A stretch of DNA of 64,000 nucleotides from Gimesia algae (GCF_007746795.1 NZ_CP036343.1:1802531-1866530), one strand, 5' to 3'; shown: positions 28,481-38,388, counted from the stretch's first letter. Numbers and translations are program-made. Notes: generated from the letters alone by a model not told the origin.

Positions 28481-31210
28481 CTACTTGACGATCACTGGTT
28501 TTTTTTTGAGTTGTTCAATCGTGCTGTTATCAAACCGAAAGGGTTTATCTTCGACCTGAAACTGAGCTTGTGATGCTTTGGTTTCAGTCTCTCCCAGGAT
28601 ATTATCCAGGATGGCTTTCATCTCTGCATCTTTGATAGATTTCAACTCTGCTTTTTCAGCTGTTCCTTTCGCTTTGGGGGCAGTCTGCTGTTTTGGTTTT
28701 TGCTGAGGCAAGGCATTCATCAGCAGCATTTCGGGTGCCACGTTGAATAAACCTTGACCACCGCCACCGCCACCGCCAAAGCCACCGCCACCCTGACCGC
28801 CGCCGAAGCCGCCTCCACCCTGGCCCTGTTGACCACCCTGCTGGCCGCCAAAGCCACCCTGGCTTGTTCCTACAGAGGACTGCTGTGTGGATACCGAGAT
28901 CACCAGATCAGCCACAGGATAAACCCGCGTGCTTAAGATTTCCTCTGCTTTGAGGCTAGTTGTGATTTTCATCACTTCGTCTTCAACCAGATAAGTCAGA
29001 CCAATTGGCTTTAAAATAATATTCATAGCACTTTTCAGTTTGATACCGCTGAGAGCCACATTGACGGGTTCATCGACAGTCAAACCTTCTTCACCCAGAT
29101 CGTTGGAATTGATCAGAATGGTAATATTATGCAATTCAGCGAAGTAAGTCATTACTTCAGAGAGCGGGATGTCAGGGAAGTTTGCTTCAGTCTCTTTTTG
29201 CAGTTCTTCAAAAATTCGCTGTTCTGCAGGACTGTTGCGATGCAGGTCAACATTAGACCATTTCTTTCGACGCTCGGTCAAAGCTGTCCAGACAGGAGCT
29301 GATGGCCAGCGAATAGGAGGCTCATCGGGGAAAGGAACATGTGAGAGTTCCACCTGGTATAAGGTTTCCAGAAAACGGTCTGCACGTAAGGAACGCATCT
29401 GGAAGACTTTGGCCAACTGTCCTGCGGCTTCTGATGTAAACAAGGCAGCCGTCGCAGGTCCATTACCCGGTTCCATATCAACGGCAACACGGGCCACTGC
29501 TTCCGCTTCTTCATAGGCATCAAAGTTGCCATGTTTACCGTCCTGGATCAGAGAACGCACACGGTCGATCAACTGCTCCAGCTTTTCATCTTCCAACAGG
29601 ATCTGATCTACCAGACGTTTCTGTTGTTCCAACTGAGCCAGTTGCTGTTGTTGACGAATTCGTCTTGTTTCAGCAACTTCCATCTGGCTGCGAACATCAA
29701 CCATCATGTTACTCAAGCGACTTTCGAGTTGCTGACGCAAATCAATATCGATGTCTGAGGTTGATTTCAGGAAATTCAATGTCCGTTTCAGAACCCCCAA
29801 AGCTCCTTCAGGATTTTCAGCAGATTCCTGCCGGGCTTCTTCAATGGCGTTCTGAACTTCAATTTTCATCTGAGCGCCTTTAATTTGACGCAACTGTTCT
29901 ACTTTACTGATAGCGTCATCAATCGGTGGCTGCGGGTCACTTTTGGAGGCAGGTTCCGCTGATTTGTCAGTTGTTGGTTGTTTTGTGTCGGCCTGAGCCA
30001 GTTGTGCTTTTTGAAAACGATCTGATATTTTCAGCAGTGAGTCAGCACGGGAATTACCGGGATCCAGTTGCTGCAACAGATTTCCATATTTTGCAGCCTG
30101 TTCAAAGTTACCACTCCGTATTGCATTGGTTCCGGCAAATTCAAGTTGAGCCATATGCTGCTCGTGTCCGGTACGAGCCAGATTCATCATCCGCTGACCA
30201 GCAAAAGCGACTCCCAGTTCCTGTCCGGGCTGCTGATTAGCCCACGGGATAGCCAGAAAGCTGTTCACTGCCTGAGAGACTGGTACACTAAACTTCCAGA
30301 CGCCGTCCAGAGTTCTGTTTTTCAGTTCTACTGTGAATTTGGATGAAATGTCGCCTTTTGCGAGATAGATGGTCTCGCGGTCAGTTCTGACAGGTAAAGC
30401 TCGTGTGGTATTTAATTCTAACTGTTTGTCTGAAACACGAATTGATGCGGGATAAAATACAGGAGCCTGGATAGCTTTGACGAGTTCTTTACCAACGATC
30501 GCAGGTATATCCTGTTTCCCCGTTGCTTCATCAGAGAGAACAACACCACCTGTATAAACGCCAAGCGTTCCCAGCAGTTGCAGATCTTTTTTAGGACCTA
30601 CAGCGTAGCTGTGTACTGGAATATGCTGTTCAGCCAGCTTGCCAGTCAACGCTGCCATTTCAGGAAGTGAGATCAGTTTGGCTGAACTCATTCCATCGCC
30701 GATATAAACAATAGAACGTGCCTGCTGATTCTGCAGCCCCTGCATGACTGTTTTTAATGCAGCCGAAAGATTTGTAGCACCGAGAGGAGCACGGGCAGCC
30801 AGCGATGCTACTGCCAGTTGGGCCTGACGGCTTTTGGGGGCAACGAATTCATTTACGAAGGGGGTACATTGAACGTCGACAGCGTAGACGGCGACACTCG
30901 AATCATTGGGAAGTTCATTCAACAGGGATTTGAGCACGTCCAGAGCCTGAGTCCGATGCTCGCCTACCTGACTGGCAGATGTGTCGAACAGAATCGCAAT
31001 CTGCTCACCTGCGTGTGCGGGAGCCGGAAGTCGATCCGCCTTGAATTGCAAGGCGTAAAAATGTTCGCCTTCACTATTCTGATAGCTGAGGATCTGGCCA
31101 ATGTTTGAGATTTCTGGAATCTGCTGTTCAGCAAAACTTTGTGGCGGGCACAACATCATTGTTGAGGCAGCCAGAACAAACATTGAAATTCCAAATCTGG
31201 ATCGCGACAT
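28481..31210 (-). CDS. Secreted VWA-domain protein with secretin/STN-like C-terminal domain
   Basis: About 909 residues. Signal peptide (ISMFVLAASTMMLCPPQSFA), then a VWA domain whose MIDAS motif is ILFDTSASQVG, then a helical region with TPR/coiled-coil character (about 360-620, Gln/Arg/Glu-rich). A domain similar to the short N-terminal fold of secretins (SEVMTYFAELHNITILINS, LKSAMNIILKPIGLTYLVED) follows, then a Gly/Gln-rich low-complexity tract and a Lys-rich end. Metal-dependent protein binding in the periplasm is likely; the partner is unknown. The ATG at 31210 is chosen because GGGAGAGAG sits about 7 bases upstream; the frame is open to 31240. Nine A residues precede the stop. Confidence 0.82.
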   Translation of the reverse strand: MSRSRFGISMFVLAASTMMLCPPQSFAEQQIPEISNIGQILSYQNSEGEHFYALQFKADRLPAPAHAGEQIAILFDTSASQVGEHRTQALDVLKSLLNELPNDSSVAVYAVDVQCTPFVNEFVAPKSRQAQLAVASLAARAPLGATNLSAALKTVMQGLQNQQARSIVYIGDGMSSAKLISLPEMAALTGKLAEQHIPVHSYAVGPKKDLQLLGTLGVYTGGVVLSDEATGKQDIPAIVGKELVKAIQAPVFYPASIRVSDKQLELNTTRALPVRTDRETIYLAKGDISSKFTVELKNRTLDGVWKFSVPVSQAVNSFLAIPWANQQPGQELGVAFAGQRMMNLARTGHEQHMAQLEFAGTNAIRSGNFEQAAKYGNLLQQLDPGNSRADSLLKISDRFQKAQLAQADTKQPTTDKSAEPASKSDPQPPIDDAISKVEQLRQIKGAQMKIEVQNAIEEARQESAENPEGALGVLKRTLNFLKSTSDIDIDLRQQLESRLSNMMVDVRSQMEVAETRRIRQQQQLAQLEQQKRLVDQILLEDEKLEQLIDRVRSLIQDGKHGNFDAYEEAEAVARVAVDMEPGNGPATAALFTSEAAGQLAKVFQMRSLRADRFLETLYQVELSHVPFPDEPPIRWPSAPVWTALTERRKKWSNVDLHRNSPAEQRIFEELQKETEANFPDIPLSEVMTYFAELHNITILINSNDLGEEGLTVDEPVNVALSGIKLKSAMNIILKPIGLTYLVEDEVMKITTSLKAEEILSTRVYPVADLVISVSTQQSSVGTSQGGFGGQQGGQQGQGGGGFGGGQGGGGFGGGGGGGQGLFNVAPEMLLMNALPQQKPKQQTAPKAKGTAEKAELKSIKDAEMKAILDNILGETETKASQAQFQVEDKPFRFDNSTIEQLKKKPVIVK

Positions 31211-31734
31211 GATTTCTCTCTCCCGAGTAACTTTAGGCAAGAATGCTTGAACTCAAGCCAAAATGGTCAATTGCCAAATTGCGCATTCTCCTCAACTGTG
31301 CATTGTATATACAGTCTCGGACACCATTGAAGGAAATTCCCCCGATTTTCTCTTAATTCTCCAAATTTGATGCGAGTTGAAAAGGGTTTGTCGGCACGGA
31401 CTGAAGTATCCGCGTAATTTGTAGTCCGATTATGGGGAAAGTAAGGGTCAAAGCCCACTTAGCGAAATCAGCGATTTCGACAACCTGAACTGATAAAACA
31501 GCTTCGATCTACTCAATTGTTCATATCTGCCACCTCAACTCGCTTCTACTTTCATATTTGAGACGATCGGTTTGTACTGATTCTACTCAATAAGCAGCCG
31601 CAAAAATGTCGATCTTTCATTGTGACTCACCCTTATCTCCACACATCAAGCAACTTCTCCTGTCGAACCGAAAGTAAACACGCGGATACGCGTCGCAGTC
31701 CGGCTCCATCACATTCCAGACACTGATTCCCGAT
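31211..31734. other. Divergent intergenic region
   Basis: 524 bases between two divergently transcribed genes with no convincing ORF. A small inverted repeat, CGAAATC..GATTTCG, lies near 31465-31480. Promoters for both neighbours should be here; none is clear enough to mark. Confidence 0.4.
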
Positions 31735-33747
31735 ATGCTCTCTCGACCGTTTTTCACAATAACGTGTCTGATCACGTTGATCGCTTTATTAATGGCGTGG
31801 GAATTTCTATTTACAAAATCCGATCGCTTGCCTGCTACATCAGGAAACCGGCCTGCTGCAAGACAAGTCCAAGCCTTTAAACCTGTCTACCGCTCCCCTA
31901 AGCCGGTGGACTGGAACCGGCCCGTTAATATTGCAGGCTTAAAAAACCGGTTGTGTTTCCCCCTCTCACTTTCCAGTGAAGATGAGTACGTACTCATTGT
32001 CAATAATCTGGACCGCTCCCCCAGACAGACGAAAACCATCGTTCTGGCCGTCGATGATTCATCTGGTGAACAGCTTGCCACAAACTGCTATTTTGAAAAC
32101 ACGCCGGAGCTCACTTCCGGTTCCCGAATCAGTAGCCTGTTCAATGCTTCAAAACTACATCGTACAACAGGCACTGTTGTTTCACTGAATGAAGCATCGT
32201 CAGACAAAGCACTTCCGGAGTCTGTACGGTACTTCAATTTATTTGTAACCGATGGGGACCTCTCGGACAAAAAGCAATACACGCGGCTCAAGGCAAGGCT
32301 GATTGAACAGAGCCCCCGTGTCGCAATTTACCTTGATGAACAACAAAAACCCGAAGAACTGGCAAACGGGCTCGTCACTGATCTGATCTTGTTGCTCGAG
32401 AATCAGGTGCTGGACAAGATCAGCAGGGAGTGTGGTCCAATACGAGATGTCGATGGTAACGGTCGCTTCTGCATCCTGCTCTCTCCCTGGTTAAACAAGC
32501 TGCAGGGTGGAAAAACCAAAATCAATGGATTTGTCCGCCCTAGCGACTTCCGGGATAATGTAGCAGAACCGTTCAGCAATCACTGCGATATGCTTTACCT
32601 CAATTCCGCATTGAAACCAGGTCAACAGCTGCTCGACCTGTTGAGCCATGAAGTGACCCATGCAGCAGTCTCCAGCATCCGCACTGCCAGCGGCTGTTCT
32701 CTTCCAGACGAAGAAGACTGGCTGAACGAAGGCATCGCTCACATGATGGAGCCTGGTTATACAAATCGAGATTACCGGATCAGTGAGTTTTTCCGGTCAC
32801 CTGAATCATATCCACTGGTGGTCTCCGATTATTACCGTGCACAACTCTGGCGCAACCATGGATGCCGTGGAGCCGTGAACCTGTTTCTGAACTGGTGTAA
32901 CCAGCGAGAGTCTTACGGGCGTTTTGCCAACCGCTTTACTCATCACCAGTTGACCGGCACTGCAAAGATCGAACAGTTAACTTCCACTAGGTTTCCAGAA
33001 CTGTTTCGACTCTGGTCTCTGGATCTGGCCAGACAGTCTCTGGCTTACAACACACAGCAAGCTGCCCCAAATACACCTGAGCCACTCATCCACTGTGGCA
33101 GATTCGTGCTGGCTGGTCCTGCCATTCACAACTGGAATTTGTCGGATCAGAAGCATCAGAGTCTGAAGATTGCCTCGACGGCTTCCGGCTTTCTACGACT
33201 CAATTCGAATAGTCAGTTGCCGGAAAAACGCATGATCAATGTGCAGGGATTTCCATCGATGCAGTTGACGTTGTTGAAAATTGAACAGACCGCACAACAG
33301 GTTTCACTACAGGCGAATTATACCTCTGCTGAAAATCCGGTAGATTCTATTTCCGAATTCGTTGCAGTTCACCTGCATTGCAGTCACCCCGTCAATTCAA
33401 AAGTCGAAATGATCAGCCTGGAATTTAATGGGGCTTACCTTTCACAAGTCGCTCGGCAACCGCAGAAACTGGATATCTCGACTATTAGTTCTGCCTCAAT
33501 TAAGCAGAGATCCGGTCTGCAAGTCACTATGCTGAATTCCCGTACTCAACAGAAAAAACAGCAGACAGACTTTCGTGTGTCGATACCACGAAAGAACTTC
33601 GACGGCAAGACGGGGGCAGAAAGCCTCAGCTGGAAAGTCATCTTGATTTCTGAAACACAGGAACGAAGTGTCGTCCAGGCAGAACTGAATTTACCCGCGC
33701 TGTCACCTCGCAGATTGGCAAAAGGTGTCAGCGATACAGCAAAATAA
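31735..33747 (+). CDS. Exported HExxH metallopeptidase-like protein
   Basis: 670 residues with an N-terminal membrane anchor or uncleaved signal (FFTITCLITLIALLMAWEFLF). Residues 305-309 read HEVTH, the HExxH zinc motif, and 23 residues later the sequence NEGIAH supplies Glu332, the third ligand expected in gluzincin-type peptidases. An aspartate-rich segment DVDGNGRFCILLSP lies shortly before. The C-terminal 250 residues look beta-rich and carry no known motif. Most likely a cell-envelope metallopeptidase with an unknown substrate; lack of activity cannot be excluded. It stands alone and converges with the next gene. Confidence 0.7.
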   Translation: MLSRPFFTITCLITLIALLMAWEFLFTKSDRLPATSGNRPAARQVQAFKPVYRSPKPVDWNRPVNIAGLKNRLCFPLSLSSEDEYVLIVNNLDRSPRQTKTIVLAVDDSSGEQLATNCYFENTPELTSGSRISSLFNASKLHRTTGTVVSLNEASSDKALPESVRYFNLFVTDGDLSDKKQYTRLKARLIEQSPRVAIYLDEQQKPEELANGLVTDLILLLENQVLDKISRECGPIRDVDGNGRFCILLSPWLNKLQGGKTKINGFVRPSDFRDNVAEPFSNHCDMLYLNSALKPGQQLLDLLSHEVTHAAVSSIRTASGCSLPDEEDWLNEGIAHMMEPGYTNRDYRISEFFRSPESYPLVVSDYYRAQLWRNHGCRGAVNLFLNWCNQRESYGRFANRFTHHQLTGTAKIEQLTSTRFPELFRLWSLDLARQSLAYNTQQAAPNTPEPLIHCGRFVLAGPAIHNWNLSDQKHQSLKIASTASGFLRLNSNSQLPEKRMINVQGFPSMQLTLLKIEQTAQQVSLQANYTSAENPVDSISEFVAVHLHCSHPVNSKVEMISLEFNGAYLSQVARQPQKLDISTISSASIKQRSGLQVTMLNSRTQQKKQQTDFRVSIPRKNFDGKTGAESLSWKVILISETQERSVVQAELNLPALSPRRLAKGVSDTAK

Positions 33748-33759
33748 GCCACGTTCAAA

Positions 33760-34248
33760 TTAAAAACTGGCAGAATCATCCTGATTTTCACCCAGATACT
33801 TCAATCGGGTCGCAAACATTTTTTTCAGACGGGATACCGGGTACATCCGTACGATTTTATTCTTATAGGTGATTCTACCCTGATCGTCACGCCCCAGTTG
33901 TGCAGCAACATCCGGTTTGGCCATTCCTGCATACAGGCCGGCAAAAGTTTCCGGATCCACTCCATTACCGGCTTCCAGATCATCCAGTGCATTCACTCCA
34001 CCACAGGAAACAGCAAATGCATTCAGCCCTTTGGTAGCGGGACGCATGAAATTTTCCTGTTCGAGTGCTGACTGTGCTTCAACCAGTTGCTTCACCCCGC
34101 GCTTAATTTTATCTTCGGTCTCTTCGGTGGGAGTTCCGGAGGCCTGCTGTGCGTGCAAACGGGTGCTCTGAAAGCTTTGAGAAGCACCTAAAACATAACC
34201 GACGGTAATCAGCAGTAAACCGACAGCGACCTGGCTAACCTTCGACAT
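33760..34248 (-). CDS. Small exported protein of unknown function
   Basis: 162 residues with a signal anchor (VAVGLLLITVGYVLGASQ). The mature part contains a conserved-looking FAVSCGGVNALDDLE segment followed by GVDPETFAGLYAGMAKPDVAAQL and a basic C-terminus. The start ATG has GGGAG about 9 bases upstream. I do not recognise the family; it looks like a lineage-specific planctomycete protein. Convergent with the metallopeptidase-like gene. Confidence 0.7.
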   Translation of the reverse strand: MSKVSQVAVGLLLITVGYVLGASQSFQSTRLHAQQASGTPTEETEDKIKRGVKQLVEAQSALEQENFMRPATKGLNAFAVSCGGVNALDDLEAGNGVDPETFAGLYAGMAKPDVAAQLGRDDQGRITYKNKIVRMYPVSRLKKMFATRLKYLGENQDDSASF

Positions 34249-34539
34249 GAAAGACTCCCTGTGAATGCAACTTTTTTTGTTTTGTGGCTTCTATTCAAGA
34301 TCAACAACCATAAGGTACATTATCGCCCCCCGGTCTGCTGGCTTAAAATAGTCAAATCGTATGACATGCAGTAGCGTTTGAAGATCATTTTTACTAATAA
34401 TTGACAGCCCAGGTCAATAAGAACCATGAAATTTAGCAGCTGAAACCTTAATCCTCTTAATTTATATTGGAATTCAGCCCGAACGAATCTCTTCCCGGCT
34501 GATCCCAGAGACATCACTCAGAGCCAGAGATTTACGAAG

Positions 34540-34872
34540 ATGACCATCGAAGAATTTCAACAGGCACTCTCTCAGATCGTCACCCAGTTTCAGAGAGCCG
34601 ATTATGATGCACGACATCTGCTTCTGGATCTTTCTGAAAAAATCCAGGAACTCTCGGAGCAGATCCCCGAGACCGTGCCCAGTCATCTGAAATCTGAGTG
34701 GAAATCGATCTGCTGCGATGTAGATGCTGTCCAGCCTGCCTTTAAAAGCCATCGTAAAACGTCGAGTCTTTTCGACCGGCAGGGTATGGGACTTCCGGGA
34801 GTTCAAACGGCAAAAACACTGATCATTCGCATCGTCGCTCTGTCAAAATTGATCGATCGACTGAGTGCGTAG
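34540..34872 (+). CDS. Small helical protein of unknown function
   Basis: 110 residues, mostly amphipathic helix by composition, starting MTIEEFQQALSQIV. No signal peptide, membrane segment or known motif. The plus-strand reading is preferred over the opposite-strand frame because of its acidic/amphipathic composition and ATG, although the ribosome site (ACGAAG) is weak. It converges with the HPt gene 20 bases away. A role near phosphorelay proteins would be pure guesswork. Confidence 0.5.
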   Translation: MTIEEFQQALSQIVTQFQRADYDARHLLLDLSEKIQELSEQIPETVPSHLKSEWKSICCDVDAVQPAFKSHRKTSSLFDRQGMGLPGVQTAKTLIIRIVALSKLIDRLSA

Positions 34873-34892
34873 CTTCTGACCTTGATCTTAAT

Positions 34893-35207
34893 TCAGACGA
34901 CAATGCGACTTAGATGATGTAACAACATCTCTTTCTGTTGTGCAATTTCGATCCGATCTTCCGATTTGCAGGCTTCTTCCAGTTTAGAAGCAAGCTGGGA
35001 AAGTTCATCAAATCCATAACCGGCACCTGCGCCTTTCAGCTGATGCGCCAGTGTTTTAATCTGATCTTTCTGGTCAGAGCTCACTGTCTGACTCAAAATC
35101 TGCTTTTTCTCTTCGATCCCATCGACGAACATTTCAATCAGTTCCAGGAAATCTTCATCATCACAAAATGCCGATCGAACAGGCGTCGTTTCTAAGGTAT
35201 ACAACAT
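34893..35207 (-). CDS. HPt domain phosphotransfer protein
   Basis: About 104 residues forming a single histidine-containing phosphotransfer domain. The phosphorylated histidine is in the motif LAHQLKGAGAGYGF, and the helix before it (EKKQILSQTVSSDQKDQIK) and after it (LSQLASKLEEACK) fit the four-helix bundle. Such proteins pass phosphate between hybrid histidine kinases and response regulators; no kinase or receiver is encoded nearby. The ATG at 35207 is chosen because GGAG lies 9-12 bases upstream; a TTG at 35222 is the other option. Confidence 0.88.
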   Translation of the reverse strand: MLYTLETTPVRSAFCDDEDFLELIEMFVDGIEEKKQILSQTVSSDQKDQIKTLAHQLKGAGAGYGFDELSQLASKLEEACKSEDRIEIAQQKEMLLHHLSRIVV

Positions 35208-35716
35208 ATTGAGGTACTCCAATTCAACTCAGGGTCCCAAAATCATCTTATTTCAATTGTTTAATTTGTGTCTCAGAACTTCATCCCGGCGAACACCAGC
35301 ATTCGTTCCGACTTGCTACGTTTACAATTAATAGTTTGGAGGATTTCTTGTGCTGCAAAAAAGGTTCATTTATCCAATTTAGATACGAAGTAATAGAGGT
35401 ATGCGAAATGGATGTAATGAATAAGACAGATATGCCGATACGAGATTTATACCAAACAAGGTATAACACTCAATTTTCAGAGTACATGACTATAAACACA
35501 AGAACACGTAACCACCGTCTGATATTGACTCAAATCGGGTTCTTACCTTATACACCCTCCGTGATTTCGATTACTCCCGTCTGGACAGTTCGAGTGGATT
35601 CCTGAGTCAGGGTCTATCTGAACCGAGTTTGATTCACTGGACTTATCAGAATCAGATAATTTTGAGCTAACCCCTTTAAACCATTCTCTTTAGTTCTAGA
35701 TATATTTAACCCTGCC
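35208..35716. other. AT-rich intergenic region
   Basis: About 500 bases upstream of both the HPt gene and the permease gene. One 89-codon plus-strand frame (35336-35605) exists, but it has no ribosome site and an unconvincing composition. No structured element was recognised. Confidence 0.4.
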
Positions 35717-36895
35717 ATGCGATTGTTACAGCGCTACGTTCTGTTTGAATTATTGCGCGTTTTTACACTCATGATTACGGTGCTAACCGTCCTGCTGGTA
35801 TTTGTTGGCGCGTTCCAACAGGCAACCAGTCAGGGTCTGGGTGTGATTCTGGTTTTAAAGATTCTGCCGTTCATCGTTCCCAGTATGCTGCCCTTTACGA
35901 TTCCGGCGACCCTGTTGCTGACGGTGTGTGTAGTTTATGGACGCATTGCCGGAGACCAGGAAATCACGGCAGCAAAAGCTGCGGGTATCAATGTGCTCTC
36001 ACTTCTCTGGCCTTCTTTTATTCTGGGCGGCTTTCTGAGTCTGGGTTCACTGATTTTGAGCGACCAGATTATTCCCTGGGCGGAAAAAAATATCGAGAAC
36101 ACCATCGCCTGCGAACTTGAAACCATCTTCCTGGAAAAACTGCGGTCACAAAATCAGATCCATGACCCGACCAGCGGAATCTCCATCACCGTCATGGGCG
36201 TGCGCGACAAGACTCTGCTCGTCCCCACGTTTCGCTATTCACCTCCCAACAAGAAACCCGTCCATCTTCAGGCAGAAGAAGCGACCCTGGAATTTGATCT
36301 CACCAATCAGCAGGTCATCCTGCATATTTCCAAAGGGCATATCGACTTCCCTGGAAAACCACGATTCTTTGTCGAAAAAGATACGTTTCCGTTCCCGCTC
36401 CCCAGCCAGACCACCATGGCCAAACCCAGACACATGAGTGTGAAATCCATCAAATCCGAGCTGATAGAACTCAGCGAGAAAAAAATCGAGTTCGAATTCC
36501 AGCGCGATATCGAAGTGGCCATGCTGTTAGCTCTGGGAGATTTTGAACGCTTTCAATCACCCGAAGTCAACAATGACCTTCCACAGGATCAACTTCAGGA
36601 AAAACGCCAGAACAAACTCAAAACAGCCCTCTCCAGCCGCTTCGCTTTAAGTTGCAGCTGCTTCTTTTTTGTACTGGTGGGCTGCCCCTTTTCTATCGCC
36701 CAGGCACGACGACAGTTTCTCACCAGCTTCTTTCTGGTATTCCTGCCAATTCTGCTCTTTTATTACCCCATTGTGTTACTGGCTATCAACCTGGCCAAGC
36801 AGGGAAAGATTGAGCCAACGTGGTCCCTCTGGGCGGGTAACGCAGGTCTGCTGATCGTCGCGATTCACATGCTGCGAAAAGTACTGCGAAATTAA
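35717..36895 (+). CDS. LptF/LptG family permease
   Basis: A 392-residue inner-membrane protein. Three transmembrane helices lie near the N-terminus (MITVLTVLLVFVGAF, ILPFIVPSMLPFTIPATLLLTVCVVY, LLWPSFILGGFLSLGSLIL), then a periplasmic beta-jellyroll region (about 140-290) and three more helices at the end, the layout of the permeases that extract lipopolysaccharide with the LptB ATPase. The sequence GDQEITAAKAAGI after helix 2 is the family's conserved cytoplasmic coupling segment. Whether it is F or G is not decided; only one copy is here. Its last codons overlap the convergent hydrolase gene by four bases. Confidence 0.88.
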   Translation: MRLLQRYVLFELLRVFTLMITVLTVLLVFVGAFQQATSQGLGVILVLKILPFIVPSMLPFTIPATLLLTVCVVYGRIAGDQEITAAKAAGINVLSLLWPSFILGGFLSLGSLILSDQIIPWAEKNIENTIACELETIFLEKLRSQNQIHDPTSGISITVMGVRDKTLLVPTFRYSPPNKKPVHLQAEEATLEFDLTNQQVILHISKGHIDFPGKPRFFVEKDTFPFPLPSQTTMAKPRHMSVKSIKSELIELSEKKIEFEFQRDIEVAMLLALGDFERFQSPEVNNDLPQDQLQEKRQNKLKTALSSRFALSCSCFFFVLVGCPFSIAQARRQFLTSFFLVFLPILLFYYPIVLLAINLAKQGKIEPTWSLWAGNAGLLIVAIHMLRKVLRN

Positions 36896-37977
36896 GAGCC
36901 GGTTGAATCGGCACTCCGCTTCTTTTCATTCCAATCGGAGAAAAATGTGGTCAACCGTCGCGTTTCTCCAAAGATATACATTGCCGCCGAGATATGCCCC
37001 GCATCCAGCCAGACCAGTTCCGGCTTCTTTCCCATTGATTCCCATAAAGCCACTGCGCTTTTCGGGGGGAGAATTTCATCATGCTTCGCAGCCACCATCA
37101 GCACATCACGATCCTGTAACAGTTTGCCATAAGTATGCGGATCCACGGGCGACATGATTTCCAGAAATGACTTAAACGTCCCTCCATTGTCCAGCCAATG
37201 TTGACGAAACCGTTTTGCATCCTTGTGTGGATTTTCCCAGATCCCCAGCGCCAGATTTCCCCCGCCCAGATAGATCGCCACTTTCTTGAATCGAGGCTCT
37301 GCTTCCGCGGACAGGGCTGACATGATGCCTCCCAGACTGATTCCAGTGACTCCCAGTCGCTCTGCATCCACTTCCTGACGGTTCCCCAGCCACGCCGCTG
37401 CCCGCCGGATATCCAGCACCGCCTGAGTCATGCCCTCTGCCGTATGTTCGGGCACAAAAGAAATCATTCGTCGTCGACTCTGTGCGCCTGCACCACGTCG
37501 CTCAGCGTAATAAGGCATTTTGATAGTCAGCGCCGCAATCCCCTGCCGTGCCAGAGAATTCGCAGACATCTCTGACAATTCAAATCCCCCCCCTAGAATA
37601 TGCAGGCACACACAGGCAGGAAACGGTCCCGGACCTTCAGGCTGGTAATAATGGCCGTGCACTATGTTATTTTCCGTGACAGGCGTTTTCACGGGGGAAG
37701 GAAATGTAACGTCATACACCCGTACCGGGCCACTCATCCGTTTAAACTGACAGGTGAATGGAAACGAGTGAGGCTCAAGGTGGAACCGCGCTGGAACTTT
37801 ATCTTCTTGCTGCGTGGTCTCGAAGTGAACCTCCCCCTGCTCTGGAATGTCTACGAACTGAGAATCCGCTGCTTTTGATTCAGCTCGACTCACATCTGGC
37901 AGACTGACCAGAGAGAACAAAACACAACAGGTAACCAGAAGACGTCGTTCCTGTGACAGGTGAAGTACACAATCCAT
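36892..37977 (-). CDS. Exported alpha/beta hydrolase (dienelactone hydrolase / acetyl esterase-like)
   Basis: 361 residues with a signal peptide (LLVTCCVLFSLVSLPDVSRA). The catalytic triad is visible: nucleophile Ser in GVTGISLGGIMSAL, Asp in VLMVAAKHDEILPP, and His in VWLDAGHISAAMY. The oxyanion segment CVCLHILGGGFE precedes. Likely hydrolyses an ester in the periplasm; substrate unknown. Followed on the other strand by the permease gene in tail-to-tail overlap. Confidence 0.85.
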   Translation of the reverse strand: MDCVLHLSQERRLLVTCCVLFSLVSLPDVSRAESKAADSQFVDIPEQGEVHFETTQQEDKVPARFHLEPHSFPFTCQFKRMSGPVRVYDVTFPSPVKTPVTENNIVHGHYYQPEGPGPFPACVCLHILGGGFELSEMSANSLARQGIAALTIKMPYYAERRGAGAQSRRRMISFVPEHTAEGMTQAVLDIRRAAAWLGNRQEVDAERLGVTGISLGGIMSALSAEAEPRFKKVAIYLGGGNLALGIWENPHKDAKRFRQHWLDNGGTFKSFLEIMSPVDPHTYGKLLQDRDVLMVAAKHDEILPPKSAVALWESMGKKPELVWLDAGHISAAMYIFGETRRLTTFFSDWNEKKRSADSTGS

Positions 37978-38142
37978 AACAGTTAAACTTCCTGATTAGC
38001 AGTAAGATAAAAAAGCAGCCCCTGTTTCCAGTCAGTGACATGCTGCATGATCAAGCGTATTTTAGGGCAAAGACAGTCAGGAATGTAGACTGATTTTGAA
38101 GAGATTTCCCTGCAGAAGAGAAAAGAATGGAAATAGAGGCCC

Positions 38143-38388
38143 TTACTCAAAACCGGACCATGTTTCCGGACAAGATGCCTTTTGTTTCGACTTTCCGGCG
38201 TTGAGAACTCGTTCGATTTCTTCAGCAGACATCCCAGCGGCCAGCAGATGGTGTTTCAGATTCACATCTTCCTGATGGCACACGGTTTTGGACCAGTAAT
38301 GACTGATAATTGCAGTCACGCCGGACACAAGAGGCAATCCAATCAGACAAACGACAGCTGTAACACCTGTGACATCAATATCTCCCAT
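38143..38388 (-). CDS. Small membrane protein of unknown function
   Basis: 81 residues with one transmembrane helix (VTAVVCLIGLPLVSGVTAIISHYW) and a cytoplasmic tail containing LKHHLLAAGMSAEEIERVL, a short helical motif seen in many small planctomycete and proteobacterial membrane proteins of unknown role. GGAGAG lies 7 bases before the ATG. No operon partner. Confidence 0.75.
   Translation of the reverse strand: MGDIDVTGVTAVVCLIGLPLVSGVTAIISHYWSKTVCHQEDVNLKHHLLAAGMSAEEIERVLNAGKSKQKASCPETWSGFE

Noticed and set aside
28740-28860. Short CCGCCACC-type repeats suggesting a tandem-repeat or CRISPR-like array
   Set aside because: They encode the Gly/Gln-rich tract of the VWA protein; there are no spacers or regular unit lengths.
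34474-34806. Minus-strand 110-codon frame opposite the small helical protein
   Set aside because: Its N-terminus and composition are less protein-like than the plus-strand frame, though neither is certain.
35336-35605. Plus-strand 89-codon frame in the gap before the permease gene
   Set aside because: No ribosome binding site, no hydrophobic or motif pattern, and AT-rich random-looking composition.
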